A stretch of 64,000 nucleotides of DNA from Moniliella sp. 'wahieum' (Eukaryota; Basidiomycota; Moniliellomycetes; Moniliellales; Moniliellaceae), in contig RSEE01000122.1 of assembly GCA_003971905.1 (NCBI GenBank), positions 62,001-126,000 on the forward strand, in the 5' to 3' direction. A program made the translations under genes and the position numbers. A model generated the notes under the pieces. It ran no database searches. It worked only from the letters and a program-made list of their open reading frames with translations, and was not told where the DNA came from. Position 1 is the stretch's first letter. Each line of letters starts with the position of its first letter. Of the stretch, positions 10,722 through 22,063 are shown piece after piece.

Positions 10722-11802
10722 CTAGTCCTTGGGCTGCAAGTCAAACAGGACAAATTCCACGTTTTCCTTGCCGACCGAGGCCAATTCGATCCGCTCGCCC
10801 ACTCGGGCGCCGGCGATGTATGCGCCATCACCCTCTGCGAGGGTGGTTGTGCCCTTGGCTGTGGTCACCGACAAGATGCCTGGGGTGGAGGGAGGAGCGT
10901 CTGCACTTCCCGCAGAGTCCGGCTTGCTGTACCCACTGCTCATGGCCACGTGGAGGTAAAGCCAGCGCTCGGAGCCCGTGCGAGCAGCCACGTCAGTATC
11001 GGTGCCAATGACATGGGAAACGTTGTGGCCCGGCTCGAGCACCGAGACACGGGTGACGAGAGAGTTGTGCTGGGATGGCGCGACCCGGGGGCAAGAGCCC
11101 TGTGGCAGCCTGTTCTTCTGGTGTGAAGGTCGACCAAGGCTTGATGAGGGTCTGGAGTTTGTTGCGCTTATCGTTTTCGGTGCTGTTGTAGGTATAGTAG
11201 CGTGGCGGCAGGCCGCGTTCGTCGGGAATGTACCAGATCTGCAAAAAGTGGCACTCGGTTTCGGTATTGTTGTTGTACTCGCTGTGCACGATGCCGGTGC
11301 CTGCCGAGGTGAACTGCACTTGGCCCCGTCGCAGCGTCTCGACATTTCCCATCGAGTCACGGTGGGTCAATTCGCCCCCGACAACATAGGAGAACTGAAG
11401 CAAGGTAGGTCAGGAAAAGAGCTGCAGACCGAGGGAAGAGGGCTGAGGCCATACAATCTCAAAGTTCTTATGGGGGTGCGGGGGGAAGCCCTGGGTGGGC
11501 GCGACCCTATCTTCGTTGATGACGCGCAAGTCGGAGAAGCCTGGGAAACGGTGATCCCAGTAGGAGGCGAAAGAAAAGGTGTGGTAGGACTTGAGCCAGC
11601 CAAGGTCCGCGTGGCCACGCTCGCTGGACCGACGCGGGAGGACAGTGGTGAGCTTGGCGAGTTCGGCGGGGGCGGCGGCAGAGAGGGCGACGGCGGACGA
11701 AGACATGGCGCGCAGGGGCAGGCGGGCGGGGAGGTTGGTGGGGCCCGCAGGCAGCGGATGGCGGAGGAGCGTGCGGGGCGCAGTGGGGAGGAGGCGGAGC
11801 AT
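10722..11802 (-). CDS. Pirin-family protein, probably mitochondrial form
   Basis: Bicupin of the pirin family (Fe-binding; some members are quercetinase-like or transcription co-regulators). Exon 1 carries [27 protein letters not shown] and the metal-site motif [12 protein letters not shown]; exon 2 resumes with [17 protein letters not shown] and the second metal region GIVHSEYN. A 60-nt intron (11395-11454) separates them at phase 0. A shift near 11078 is needed to reach the C-terminal cupin ([12 protein letters not shown] to [10 protein letters not shown]). The first ATG (11802) gives a 32-residue Arg/Leu/Pro-rich, acid-free leader like a mitochondrial presequence; a second ATG at 11706 would give a cytosolic form. 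A TATA-like sequence lies near 11850-11860. Paralogue of the divergent gene at 12150. Confidence 0.85.
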
Positions 11803-12149
11803 GGGGAGGCGATGGAGGGAGGGGCGAAGAGGCCGGACGCGCCGGGCTGTCTATCTATATTGGCGCGTAGCAGCTAAATGGACCGCCAATTAGGCAACCT
11901 GCGTCCGTCGGCGACTACCCACGTCACTTGCAATGTTCAGCTGCGGCCCCGCACCCCACACTGCCCGTCTGCCTCCCCCGCGACGATGGCCCGTGTTTGA
12001 CCTGTCTGAGCTGTGCGGGGCCGCAGCAGACCGGAGAGGAGAGGACGGCCGAGGAATGGTAATCGACTAGCAATACAATACACCTCGAAGCCCGACCGCC
12101 CTTCCTCCTCCCCCCCCGCCACCACCAACCGCCCCGGCTCCCACGACAC
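11803..12149. promoter_or_regulatory. Bidirectional promoter between two pirin genes
   Basis: 347-bp gap between divergent starts. A TATA-like string (plus-strand CTATCTATATTGG, about 11850-11862) sits roughly 50 bp upstream of the minus-strand start. CT-rich sequence precedes the plus-strand start. The regulatory role is inferred from position only. Confidence 0.45.
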
Positions 12150-13131
12150 ATGTCGCTCCCTCTCGCTGCCAACGCCAACGTCGTCAAGCGCCGCTGGTGC
12201 GACCGCGGCCACGCCGACCACGACTGGCTCCGCTCCTTCCACACTTTCAGCTTTGCCGACTACTATGACCCCCGCTTCATGGGCTACAGCAACCTGCGCG
12301 TCATCAACGAAGACCGTGTTGCACCCGGTACCGGTTTCCCTCCCCATCCACACGCTGGCGCGGAGATTGTAAGCGAAGGCCCTTCCCTCCTGTTCCCTTT
12401 TCTTATTTTTTTTCCCTGACGGAGCCAAAGACTGACTTTGTCAAACTTGTTCCCCCACTCAACAGTTCTCCATTGTGCTTGCAGGCGAGCTGACGCACAA
12501 AGACAATATGGGCAACGTCGAAGTCCTCAGCCCAGGGGAGGTGCAATTCACCAGCGCGGGCAAGCCGCCCGGGATCAAGCATAGCGAATACAATGCCAAC
12601 AAACACGACGAATGCCACTTCCTCCAGATTTGGTACACCCCCGATGACCGCAACCTGCCTGCACGTTACTATACTGCCCCCAAGTCCGACTGGACCGACG
12701 AGCTGGTGACGCTCATCAAGCCCTGGTCTACCCTCACCCCCGAGGAGCAGGCCCGCACCGGCCTTCTCCCGCCTGGTGAAGCCATCCCGGCCCACTCCTC
12801 CTTGGTCACCCGCGCCTGCACCCTCAACCCGGAAGAGAGTGTGAGTCACGTCGTTGGTATCGACACGGATGTCGCTGCGCAAACAGGAACCGAGCGGTGG
12901 CTGTATGTCCACGTGGCACAAGTGTCGGGGTACAAAGACCCAGAGCTTGCGACGTTTAAGCTCAAGAAGGAGGGGCACCTTGTCATTCGCACGGCTACTA
13001 CTACTCTCGAGCTTGAGGAAGGCGACGGTGCGTTTATCAAGAATGTCCGGGTTGGGGAGCAGGTGGAGTTTGAGTCCAAAGGGCCCAACGCGGCCACCTT
13101 TGTCCTATTTGACCTATTGGCCAAGGAGTAA
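12150..13131 (+). CDS. Pirin-family protein
   Basis: Second pirin. The ATG at 12150 gives [20 protein letters not shown] with no targeting leader, so it is likely cytosolic or nuclear. Motifs: [35 protein letters not shown] (His-rich metal site), then intron 12369-12465 (97 nt, branch CTGAC), then [25 protein letters not shown], and the C-terminal cupin to [10 protein letters not shown]. The open frame is intact after splicing, unlike most neighbours. The intron sits at exactly the same codon as in the divergent paralogue, so the pair arose by duplication after that intron was present. Confidence 0.92.
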
Positions 13132-13484
13132 GTCTGCTCTGCCAGCATTTTTGATCCAGGGTGTGTTCATGTCTCTCTAATGCTGTTAATGCGACAATCA
13201 GGGCGATGCAAAAGAGTCGGATGTAAGAAGTAGAACAAGTGGTACATGGCACGTCAATAAATAAAAAACCCGCTGTACTCGTGCTCATTGCGATGTAGGC
13301 ACCCACCATTTGGTGGCCGAACAAGTGAATAACTGAAAGTAGTGCGTTAGGGTTATACGCGTTCTTCGTGTGCCGTTCGTTGTTCGCGTCTCGCGCCAAC
13401 AGACCCGACGCGAGGTGGGGGTTGGGTCGACGTATTGTCCCTTCTCGCCATCGTTAAGAGCTCAGCGGATCAGCAACTGCACAC
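13132..13484. other. Intergenic, no feature seen
   Basis: Contains the pirin 3' flank (AATAAATAAA-like A-rich stretch near 13255-13267, possible polyadenylation region) and the 5' flank of the RNase H2 subunit gene. Confidence 0.4.
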
Positions 13485-14398
13485 ATGGCAGCACCACAAC
13501 ACGTCGTTTTGCTTGGCCCACAGGATGCGCTGGCGCATGCCGCCCACTTCTGGACCCTCCCCCACCCCCGCGCAGGGGCGGGGCGTACTTCCTGCCCTCG
13601 GAGGGCAAACTGTACGAACTCCAGACCCTTCGCAACGACCGCGTACCCCAAAGTCTGTTTCTTGGCCCACCTCTGCAACAGCACCTCGCTGGTCAAGCAG
13701 AAAAAGGGGCGGTGTGCAACACTGTAATCAAGGGTACGTCCATGTTCTCCACTCCCATCCTGGTTCTGGGAACACAAACTCACAAGCAGACGCAGATGGT
13801 GCCCTCCACCTTCTCTCCCCTCTCGACCCTTTCTTCCTCGTTCTGGGACTCATCACACCGATCTTTGCAGTGGGTCCTCTTTTCCTTTCTGCTGGCGATC
13901 GCATGGCATGCTGACCACCAATGTGCCCAGGACGAGCGCTCTTTCATTACGCTCGAAGATCTGTTTGAACGCGTTGCGGCTCACTTTGCCCCGCCCGAGT
14001 GGGAAGATGTTGCCTCCTTTTCGGAATCTTCCTTGGCTCAGGAGGGGTTGGCGCGCACCTGTGATACTCAAGGTACGTCTTGCTCCAACAGAAGGACCAA
14101 CCATTCCTGCGCGCTCGGACTGACACCTCTCTCAGATCTCGGGGACGGGACGATGGTTTACCACTTGAGCCGGGACAAGGTTCTTGCCACGTTGCAAGCC
14201 AAGGTCGATCGTCTGGCCACCGCCGAAAAATTCGCCCAGGCACCCGATACGCTTGGCCGCGCATTTTATCGTCTATCCGACGGCGAGCACCCAGAGAAGG
14301 ACCAAACTGCCCGACGATCAGTTGTCCTCTCTACATTGGCTACCTGGCTTACTGATCAGTGGGTCGAAGCTCTGCGGGAGCACCTTGGGATGGCCTAG
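13485..14398 (+). CDS. RNH202: Ribonuclease H2 subunit B
   Basis: Accessory subunit of the trimeric nuclear RNase H2 that removes ribonucleotides and RNA from DNA. The start at 13485 gives MAAPQHVVLLGP; after a 1-nt shift in a G/C run near 13575 the frame continues AYFLPSEGKLYELQ. The block GALHLLSPLDPFFLVLGLI matches the subunit B signature of a strand plus DPLFLLL-type helix. Then come LEDLFERV, HLSRDKVLATLQAKVDRLA (winged-helix region) and a C-terminal helix LATWLTDQWVEALREHLGM. Three introns: 13734-13789 (56 nt), 13870-13930 (61 nt, branch GCTGAC) and 14073-14135 (63 nt), each with good donor and acceptor and preserving frame. No PIP box is visible at the C-terminus. About 240 aa, short for the family. 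Confidence 0.78.
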
Positions 14399-14565
14399 CT
14401 AGTTGACCGGTGACTCCTCCTACGTCCTTCGTCCCGTTTTTGTCTGCCCATTCCCGTCCTCTACGCCAGCGCAGCTACATCCGCCAAGCCACGAGCTCAA
14501 ATACAATGTACTCGGAGATCGATCAGTGTGTCTGTTCCACCGGCCCGCCAAGGGCGCCGACAAAG

Positions 14566-14917
14566 TTAGCGGAACGCACCGTTTTGCTGCGCTGCACCAC
14601 CCATGGCCTGCATTTTTTCCCCGACTTTTTGGTTGACAACAAAAAACTTGGCCACGCAACGGTCAATGCAGTTGCTCTCGCCAGCGGTCAACTCGCCCTC
14701 AGTGTACCGTGGTGAAATGCACTTGGCATGGCAAGAAGAGACGAGCTTGTTGAACGTATCGGTGATCATGTCGAGCTAGGGAGGCAGGGCAGGGAGGCAG
14801 AACTCAATTAGTCCAAGCATTTGGCAGCGGAGCCAACAAACGACGTACCTCGGCCGTGGCCATCTCGAGATGCGGGTTGGGAGCGGCAGCTCCGCTGCTT
14901 CCGCCAAGGCCAAACAT
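14566..14917 (-). CDS. TIM10: Mitochondrial intermembrane chaperone Tim10
   Basis: Small Tim chaperone that escorts hydrophobic precursors across the mitochondrial intermembrane space with Tim9. Exon 1 (14917-14849) encodes [20 protein letters not shown]; a 73-nt intron (14776-14848) follows; exon 2 encodes [18 protein letters not shown] and [20 protein letters not shown]. The twin CX3C motifs (CHAKC and CIDRC) are intact, as are the [11 protein letters not shown] spacer and the C-terminal helix. 91 aa, the usual size. No frameshift. Confidence 0.93.
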
Positions 14918-17900
14918 GGGCGGGAGAGGTGGGGAAAAGGTGGTGGACAGGTCGTGCGAAAAGGGACAGGTTAGCGTCCCCAGCCGCCACAGCGTCACCC
15001 AAGTCAAATGTCACTCCGCTTCCCGCTTCCCGCTTCCCGCTTCCCGATCCTAATGAGAAGAGAGGGCTTAGCTCGGCATTCCGCCCTGGTTCCGCCCGGG
15101 GTAAATTGGGACGCTGGACAACGAGTACTGAGTACCGCAGTAGTCGAGGCCGATCGGAACCTCTGCTGGAGTGGATCTGCCGGAGCAAACATCTGGCGCG
15201 CGCCCCGAACAGGTGCATGGCACCGTTCGTTGTAATCCTCTGGGACACGTCTTGCTCAGCGCCTTGGCGCTCAGTTCGGGGGACTTCCAGCTGATCCTCA
15301 AGTCCATATGTGCACGTGAGACGCCCTCGAGATGAAACTCTCTCGTTTCGTTCCTCCCCGTGACTGGGCCCCCTTTCCGTACTGTTGCGCATCAGTACTT
15401 TCTGGCAGCCTTGCTCTATCATGCACTTCTTGGTGCAGACGTGCTGAATACTATATGCCCATACGTTGACACAGTCCCCGAGCTAGGAACGGCCAGATCC
15501 TTGTCGGTAAGAGATTGTTGTACCACATCGTTCTTGGTCCTTGGCTGCTCAAACTGCGGCAGGGACAGTGCCCGGGCACCTCAAAAAGCTCTTCCTGCAC
15601 AGATCGTCCTCCTCGAATTGGTTCACCTCGATGATCCCGGCCCTTGACTTCGGGAGAGCAATCCCCTTCAGGGATGAGCGAGTGTGGATGGGCGGGTTCT
15701 CAACATGCTTCTCGAACTTGATCATGTCGGCGACAGAAGAGCAGCACAGTTGTTGGATGATGGAAGAGTCCATAGCCCCCGTCGTGGCGCGTGATAACGT
15801 GATCCACCTGCCTCTCGAGGTTCGCTTGGATCTGTACGTTGCTTCACTGAACCCACTGTGAGCACATGCAGAACCAGGTAATCGCCGCCGTTCAGGAAAT
15901 TAGCACGGCATATACGACACGCAGGGATATACTAGTAACGAGGGCACGGGCAGCGAGGTGGTTTCCAACGAGCCGGCCTGCCCCCTGGTGCTTTCCCGTA
16001 GTCGAGCAAGACTGCCCTAGTACGCGCCACAGACCAGATGCTGTGGTAGTGAGCCTAAGGGGAGAGTGAGCAACGTGGCGAATACCTACCAAGTCCGGCT
16101 ACCCCGTTGTGGATGGTAAGCTATATAACTGGCTGTACCACCTAGTAAGGCGCTCAGGCTTGCTCAGGCCGTTGTGCACACGTCACTGATGGCGCAACGG
16201 GGCATGAGGTGCAGAATATACACACCTCCACTTTGGAGGGCCTTAGGGCATTAGCCGGATCAGCATTCAGTCTGAGCACTGAGTGCCACCCTCTTATCGG
16301 AGGTTTTCCCAGCGTGGTTTTGAGTTGTTATTGTGGCACAGACTATCATACTATCAACGTATCGTGGCAGACTGCGGGGATCGATGGTGCATCTCATTAT
16401 GTAGATGGAGAATGTGTTGATTCCTTTCAGCGCCTCTTGGCAAGGTGCCTGTCAATAAGCATGCCCAGCTGTGTTCATCGCTCCAAGCCGATCCGAGCCA
16501 GCGTAGGTCGGCGCTCGGTGAAAAGCTTCAACGCTGAACGTGCTGAACTGTTGGCTGATCATGAAGCTTGTTGAGGGATGGTGATCGATGACTAGTTATC
16601 CGCAGTGGGTTGAGTGTTGAGTTGGCTAGCTGAGAACGTGTTGGGAGGGGAGACAGAAGGAGAAGACGATTGTTGTCATCGTATATTGCCAGTCAACATT
16701 CAATTGAATATTCAACCAAAGGCGAATACAAGCAAAGAACTTTGCACTCACAACTCTCACGGACGGTTGTGAAGGAGATTTGGTATGAACACTTATTAGC
16801 TTGAGAATGTACCAAGTCCGCACTTTTGGAACGCTGTGTGGCAAAATAGGATTGTGTGCCCTCCCGCGCGTCCGAACCAATAGAAGAGCTTGACCTGTGA
16901 ACGCGTGAACGGGGCCAGTGAACACCATCGTGCAAACTCGGTTGGCCCAGTGGATTGGCGGGTCTGACCACCGACCTCGTTGAGCCTTAAACCTTAGCGC
17001 ATGTGCTTTACGGCATCTTCAGTACTCACTTTTACTCCATCTGCTTCCATGCTATAGGTACTCTCAGTGTACTCTTCACTCATCCTGATGGTACAAATTC
17101 AGTCGCTATTATTTCGCGACGTTAACGCGTTGACGTTCGCGTTGACGTTCAACAACTTTTTAAACGTTTAACGCGTCATCAACGTCAACGTTAGTACATA
17201 GGTAACGCCAGTTAAGTACCGAATATCGACCGCGTCCCAGTTTCGAACAGAGACGCCGCCGACCCACCTTGGCCAAAGCAAACCGGGCTGTCGCGCGAAA
17301 TTGAGATTCTCAGATGAGATGGAAAAGATGAGTACTCGATGAGTATACTCAACTGAGTGACTAGTGATTAGTGATTAGTGATCATTGATCATCGCAGTGT
17401 GGGTCTGAGTGGGCCTGAGCACCTGAGCACCTGAGCGCCCGAATCGCCTGGCCGAGCTCAGCTGAATGGAGTGCTGAGGTCAGCTCCTGCGCTCAGCAGC
17501 TGAGATCTAAGAGGCGGCGCGAGAAGGTGCTGGGCCGGGGCAAACGAGCATAGTAGGTGGGCGGAGGTGGTTAGATGAAATCGGCCAACTTGAGGTGTCG
17601 GCGCCCGTTTCCAAACGCAGGAGAGGGGGGATTATCGATTAACGATTAACACGTTAACGATTAGGCGAGCGGTGAGCGGTGAGCGGCTAAACCTCAGCGT
17701 CAGCCCTCCTCTTAGAGTGAGAGCTGTTGGGCTGAGATTCTGAGGTCTGGGACACTGGGACGTGCGCTGCTGGGGCGGGTCGAGCGAGGGCAGGGTACGT
17801 TGCCAGGTACTAAGTACTAACTAGGTAGAGAGAGATATCTGGTGTGGTTATGCGTGTTATGACCTCAGCTGGGCGAGTTTGGATCGGGCCCGCACCACGA

Positions 17901-18237
17901 CAGTGCTGTCCGGCTGGGGGGGCAAGGCTGCCCCCCGCCTCTGTTGCGAGGGCGTAACTTCCTCGCTTGGCGGCAGTGTGTGGCGCGGCGTGACCAGCGC
18001 CGTTGTTTCTCCCATCTCGGATCTCAGCTCAGGCTGAGTATGCAGAACTCAGAACTCTGACTGGGAACTGGGAACGGGGCAAGAGTTTTGAGGCTCAGGC
18101 ACTCGGTCGATGGTCGATGGTAGATGGTCGATGTCGTTGAGCGCAACGAGGGGCACGAGATGCAATGCGAGCAAGCAAGCAGGCTCGATCGCTCCCAGCA
18201 CCGCTGTTGGGGCTTGAGAGCTTGAGGGCGCTCCGAC
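14918..18237. other. 3.3-kb gene-free region
   Basis: No convincing gene on either strand. Short protein-like pieces exist (for example minus 15549-15773, with FEKHVENPPIH) but have no family or exon context. The interval carries iterated short palindromes (AGTACT near 15125 and 17325; TGATCA near 17380) and a block of overlapping ACGCGT/AACGTC motifs at 17110-17200. Confidence 0.5.
17110..17205. repeat. Cluster of ACGCGT and GTTGACGTTC-type motifs
   Basis: AT-rich stretch with repeated GTTGACGTT, AACGCGTT and their complements; the outer parts (GACGTTAACGCGTTGACG and GCGTCATCAACGTCAACG) are roughly inverted around TTTTTAAACGTTTAA. ACGCGT is the MluI cell-cycle box of fungi, but no gene start is within 1.1 kb, so a promoter role is unproven. 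Confidence 0.5.
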
Positions 18238-18248
18238 TATATAAATAG
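18238..18248 (+). promoter_or_regulatory. TATA box of FBA1
   Basis: TATATAAATAG lies 114 bp upstream of the FBA1 start, followed by a CT-rich leader (18285-18350). This is the classical arrangement of a strong fungal glycolytic promoter. Confidence 0.75.
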
Positions 18249-18361
18249 CTATTGCCGCCAGCGTCCCGATACGCTTTGGCCACCACAGCTTTTCCAGCTT
18301 TCCTTCTCCCTTCTGCCACCTCGCTTTCTCCACTACCCACTCACACTTCCACCTTCACACC

Positions 18362-19435
18362 ATGGGTCTTCTCGACATTGTTCCCGCTGGCGTCGTGCAG
18401 GGCAAGGACGTGTACAAGGTGTTTGACTATGCGCGCGAGCACCACTTTGCCATTCCCTCTTTCAACGTCACGTCGCAGCACGGCGGTGGCTGTGATGGAG
18501 GCTGCGCGCGACGCCAAGGCGCCCGTGATGGTGCAGGTGTCCAATGGCGGTGCCGCCTACTGGGCCGGCAAGGGCATCGACAACAAGCAACAGAAAGCTT
18601 CGATCGAAGGAGCGATTGCGGCTGCGCACTATGTGCGCACTATTGCTCCGTTGTAGGTATCCCGGTCATCATGCACTCGGACCACTGTGCCAGGAAACTG
18701 CTGCCTTGGTTCGACGGTATGCTCGAGGCTGACAAGGCGTACTACAAGGACCATGGTATCCCGCTCTTCTCGTCCCACATGCTCGACTTGTCCGAGGAGT
18801 CGAAGGAGGACAACATCCAGATCTGCAAGAAGTACCTTAAGGAGATGGCTCCCATGGGCATCTGGCTCGAGATGGAATTCGGTATCACGGGTGGCGAAGA
18901 GGATGGCGTCAACAACGAAGGCGCAGCTAAAGATAGCCTCTTCACCTCCCCTCAAGACATTTGGGACATTTACCGTGAATTCTCCGAGATCACACCTAAC
19001 TTTTCCATCGCCGCTGCATTTGGGAACTGCCACGGATCCTACCAGGTCGGCAGCGTCGTTCTCCGCCCCGACATTCTCCGCGACCACCAAGAGTACGTCA
19101 AGAAGCAGACTGGTTCCACCAAGGAGAACCCGGTCTTCCTTGTCTTCCATGGCGGATCGGGATCGACCAAGCAAGAAATCTACACTGCCGTCAAGAATGG
19201 TGTGGTTAAGATGAACGTCGACACGGACACGCAGTTTGCCTACCTCGAAGGTATCCGCGACTATGTCTTCAACAAGAAGGCCTACCTCCAACACCAGGTG
19301 GGCAACCCCGAGGGCGCCGATAAGCCCAACAAGAAGTTCTACGACCCGCGCGTGTGGGTGCGCGAGGGCGAGAAGACCATGTCCAAGCGCGTCCACGAGG
19401 CACTGGAGGACTTGCACACGGTCAACACGCTTTAA
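18362..19435 (+). CDS. FBA1: Fructose-bisphosphate aldolase, class II
   Basis: Zinc-dependent glycolytic aldolase, cytosolic. Begins MGLLDIVPAGVVQGKDVYKV. The middle piece VSNGGAAYWAGKGID to IEGAIAAAHYVR is in another frame: two bases are missing near 18473 (the conserved TSSST region) and one near 18655 (before GIPVIMHSDHC). Zinc and active-site features present: IMHSDHCARKLLPWFDGMLE, SSHMLDLSEE, LEMEFGITGGEEDG, AAFGNCHGSY, VFHGGSGSTKQEI and VKMNVDTDTQFAY. C-terminus ALEDLHTVNTL. About 358 aa, normal length. The active-site residues are all conserved, so a live gene with sequence errors is more likely than a pseudogene. Confidence 0.93.
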   Translation: MGLLDIVPAGVVQGKDVYKVFDYAREHHFAIPSFNVTSQHGGGCDGGCARRQGARDGAGVQWRCRLLGRQGHRQQATESFDRRSDCGCALCAHYCSVVGIPVIMHSDHCARKLLPWFDGMLEADKAYYKDHGIPLFSSHMLDLSEESKEDNIQICKKYLKEMAPMGIWLEMEFGITGGEEDGVNNEGAAKDSLFTSPQDIWDIYREFSEITPNFSIAAAFGNCHGSYQVGSVVLRPDILRDHQEYVKKQTGSTKENPVFLVFHGGSGSTKQEIYTAVKNGVVKMNVDTDTQFAYLEGIRDYVFNKKAYLQHQVGNPEGADKPNKKFYDPRVWVREGEKTMSKRVHEALEDLHTVNTL

Positions 19436-20160
19436 CTCTCTCCACCCTTTTCCTCACCGCACATTCGAAGGAGAGGTAAGGTTTGATGCTCGGTTCTACG
19501 CCATCATGTTTTACGCCCCGTGCGCGTGCGCTGCCGCGCTTGTTTTCTAATACCACCTTTTCATCTCATCCCCTTGAAACTTGACTCGGCTATACCGTAG
19601 CGTGCTGCTGATAGTCGTGATCTGCATTCGTACGTGGTTATTGATCGCTGGGGTCGGCTCGAGGCAGGGTGACTTGCTGCGTTTGATACTTGGATCGGTA
19701 GCTGGCTCTCACGCAACTTTCCCTGCATCTCATCTGCATAGCATCCCTTTCGGATTAAGGTTTTTATTAGGTGAGCCGTACGTGCAAGCCCCTGCGCGGC
19801 GCAGGGATAGGCAACCCCGTTGGCTCGGTCTATGCATTGCGTCAAACGGTGAATTAATAGCGAGGGGGAGCACAGCGGTTTTGGTACGCGGACAGGACTG
19901 CATTTTCGTCGAATGAATGAAAGAGAGGAACTGAGGAACTGAGGAACTGAGGAACAGGGGAACAGAGGAACAGGGGAGAAGGGGGACAGGGGGAGACGTG
20001 GTAAAAGATAGTGTCCTGTTCGGGGGGGGAGGCAGGGTGAGAATGAGAGTAAAAGATGAGAGAGGAAACAGATGACAGCCACGCAAGGCAGAGCTCACGG
20101 TGTGAGCCAGAGGAGAGGAGAGAGGAGGGAAGCGAGAAGCGAGGTGAGCGATTACGCAGG
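19436..20160. other. Intergenic between convergent FBA1 and SKT5-like genes
   Basis: No gene seen. A short minisatellite (about 19925-19985) repeats GAGGAACTGA, grading into GGAACAGG units; GA-rich sequence follows to about 20130. Confidence 0.55.
19925..19985. repeat. 10-bp GAGGAACTGA minisatellite
   Basis: Tandem GAGGAACTGA copies followed by variants GGGGAACAGA and GGAACAGGGG, in the 3' intergenic region. Confidence 0.75.
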
Positions 20161-22063
20161 TTACGCCACGGTCGTTCGACGTGGCGGCGGGGCCTTGGGC
20201 AACCCATTCAACCTAGGTCCGCCGCGGTTTGTCCCCATGTTCCACCGCTTTGGCGTACCAGGTTCGTGCGGCGCTCGGGTCCCGCGCGTCCCAATCCCAT
20301 TTTCATAAAAGTAGCCTAGGGCGTACTCGGCCTTGGCCAGGCCTTGGTCGGCAGCCCGCTGGGCCCAGAGGAAGGCCTCGGTATCACTTTGTGGCAAGAC
20401 GCCAGGGATGCCAACCAGGTACCATGCCGTCAAGGCAAAGCAGGCGTCTTTGTGGTTTTGCTGCGCGGCAATGTTGTACATGTGCACACTCAAGCCCCAT
20501 CCACCATACAGCCCATCTTGCCATACTCGTAATTGTACCCCAACTTGTACGCGCTTGGCGCGTAGCCCAACTCGGCCGCGCGCGCTAGCAATTCACATGC
20601 ATGATCGTGGTCCGGAAACACCACTCCCGAAATCCCACGGTCGTGAATGAGCGCCAGCTCATGAAGCGCTTGAGGCCACTCAGTCGTAGCTACTTGCGCG
20701 GACAATTTGAGAAACTTGATGCCTTCTTTAGCGTTTTTGCGTCGCCCCAGCTCGCCATTCAACTCGGCCGTGCCCAATCGATAGAGTGCACCGGGGTGAC
20801 CTTGCGCACCGGCCTTGCGCAGCCACTGGAGCGCTTTGGAATTGTCCTTGATGCACCCCCACCCTTTCTCGTAGCACCGCCCAGCTTTGTACGCCGCATC
20901 CGCATGCCCATGTTTCGCCGCCAACACGTACTGCGCGTGCGCACGCGACATGCCCGCCTTGCCCTCCCGCCCTACCCCGGCAGCCATGCACTCGGCCAGG
21001 TAGTACTGCGCACCCACATGGCCACGGTCAGCGATCTTGCGTAGCATCCCAAAGCTTTCGTGGTACAGTGCCTTGCGTTCCTTGGGGTCCAGCGTCATGT
21101 CTTCTCGCACCTGCGCCGCTTCCACCATAAACACCGCTAGCTCATTACCGTTTGTGGGTCGGTGGCCCGACGTGCATTGGCACGGTACAGTTCGAGTGTC
21201 TTGCCATGCGACAGCAGCGCCAAGTCCTCCCCAGATGGAGAGGGTATTGTCAAAGCCGGCGGCACTGGACGCAGAGGCCGAGAGGAACGAGGCAGGCCGG
21301 TTGGAAGCATTCGATCCAAAGATCGAAGGCGGCGCCGACATGCAGAAGCCTTGGTACTGGGAGAAACGGGAAGCGAGCCTTCGGAGCTGGTCGCACGCAG
21401 TTGGCCCCACCCGGCCGCGTCAGGCGCGAGCGACAGACGCCCCTTGCCGGCGGCCAGCTGACGCGTGCTGAGGCTAGGGGTAAACGGGGCCAAGGCCGAA
21501 AGGGAGGACGGCGGCTCGAGCGGGTGGTGGGCGGGAGCGTCCCCGACCGAGGCGCGCGGGGAAGAAGACATGGGTTGCTTGCCGTTGCGAATGGAGCTGT
21601 GGGAACTGTTGCGGGGCAGGACCATAAAGTAGGGCTGGGGGGGCACGACGGGTTCAGGGTGGGGGGGCAGCTGGGAGGCCGTGTCGGAGTGGCTGGCGTC
21701 GGACGGGGCGGAGCGGGGCGCAGAGCGTTTGGGGCGGAAGGAGGCGAGGCTGGCGATGCTCATGCGGGTGCTGAAGGAGCGGAGGAGGGAGGAGGCGCGG
21801 CGGGAGCGGCGGAGGCGGGCGGTGGGGGTGGGGAGGTCCGGGAGCGAGTCGGGGAGGAGAGGCTGGGGGGGCATGGGGACGGGGACGGGGAGGGGGGGGG
21901 AGGAGGAGGGGGGGCGAGGGGAGGCCGGCGGCAGAGGCGGAGGAGGCGGGGGTGGTGGCGGTGCGGGACTCGGCAGAGGCGGTGGTGTGGGCGTGGAGGA
22001 GGGGGTGCCGAGCTCGTCGCTGGGGCGGCGGACCAAGCCTCGTCGTGGGGGGGGAGGGCGCAT
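20161..22063 (-). CDS. SKT5: Sel1-repeat protein, SKT5/CHS4 chitin synthase activator family
   Basis: Sel1-like repeat scaffold related to Skt5/Chs4, which activates and localises chitin synthase III. The N-terminal third (ATG at 22063) is Pro/Ser/Arg-rich and disordered. The family entry motif GKTLELYRANARRATDP precedes the repeats. Repeats: AQYYLAECMAAGVGREG, AAYKAGRCYEKGWG, ALYRLGTAELNGE, ALHELALIHDRGI, SAYKLGYNYEYGKMG, CFALTAWYLVGIPG and AEYALGYFYENGIG, at least seven Sel1 units. Frame breaks: one base missing near 21147 (after DPQTV) and one G missing in a G4 run near 20507. Ends RRTTVA with no CaaX box, unlike several yeast homologues. About 635 aa. Confidence 0.82.

Noticed and set aside
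15000-18230. Point centromere or telomere in the gene-free region.
   Set aside because: No telomere-type repeats and no conserved centromere motif; gene absence alone is not enough.
18362-19435. FBA1 as a pseudogene.
   Set aside because: All active-site and zinc motifs are conserved, the promoter has a TATA box and CT leader, and the breaks match the window-wide base-loss pattern.
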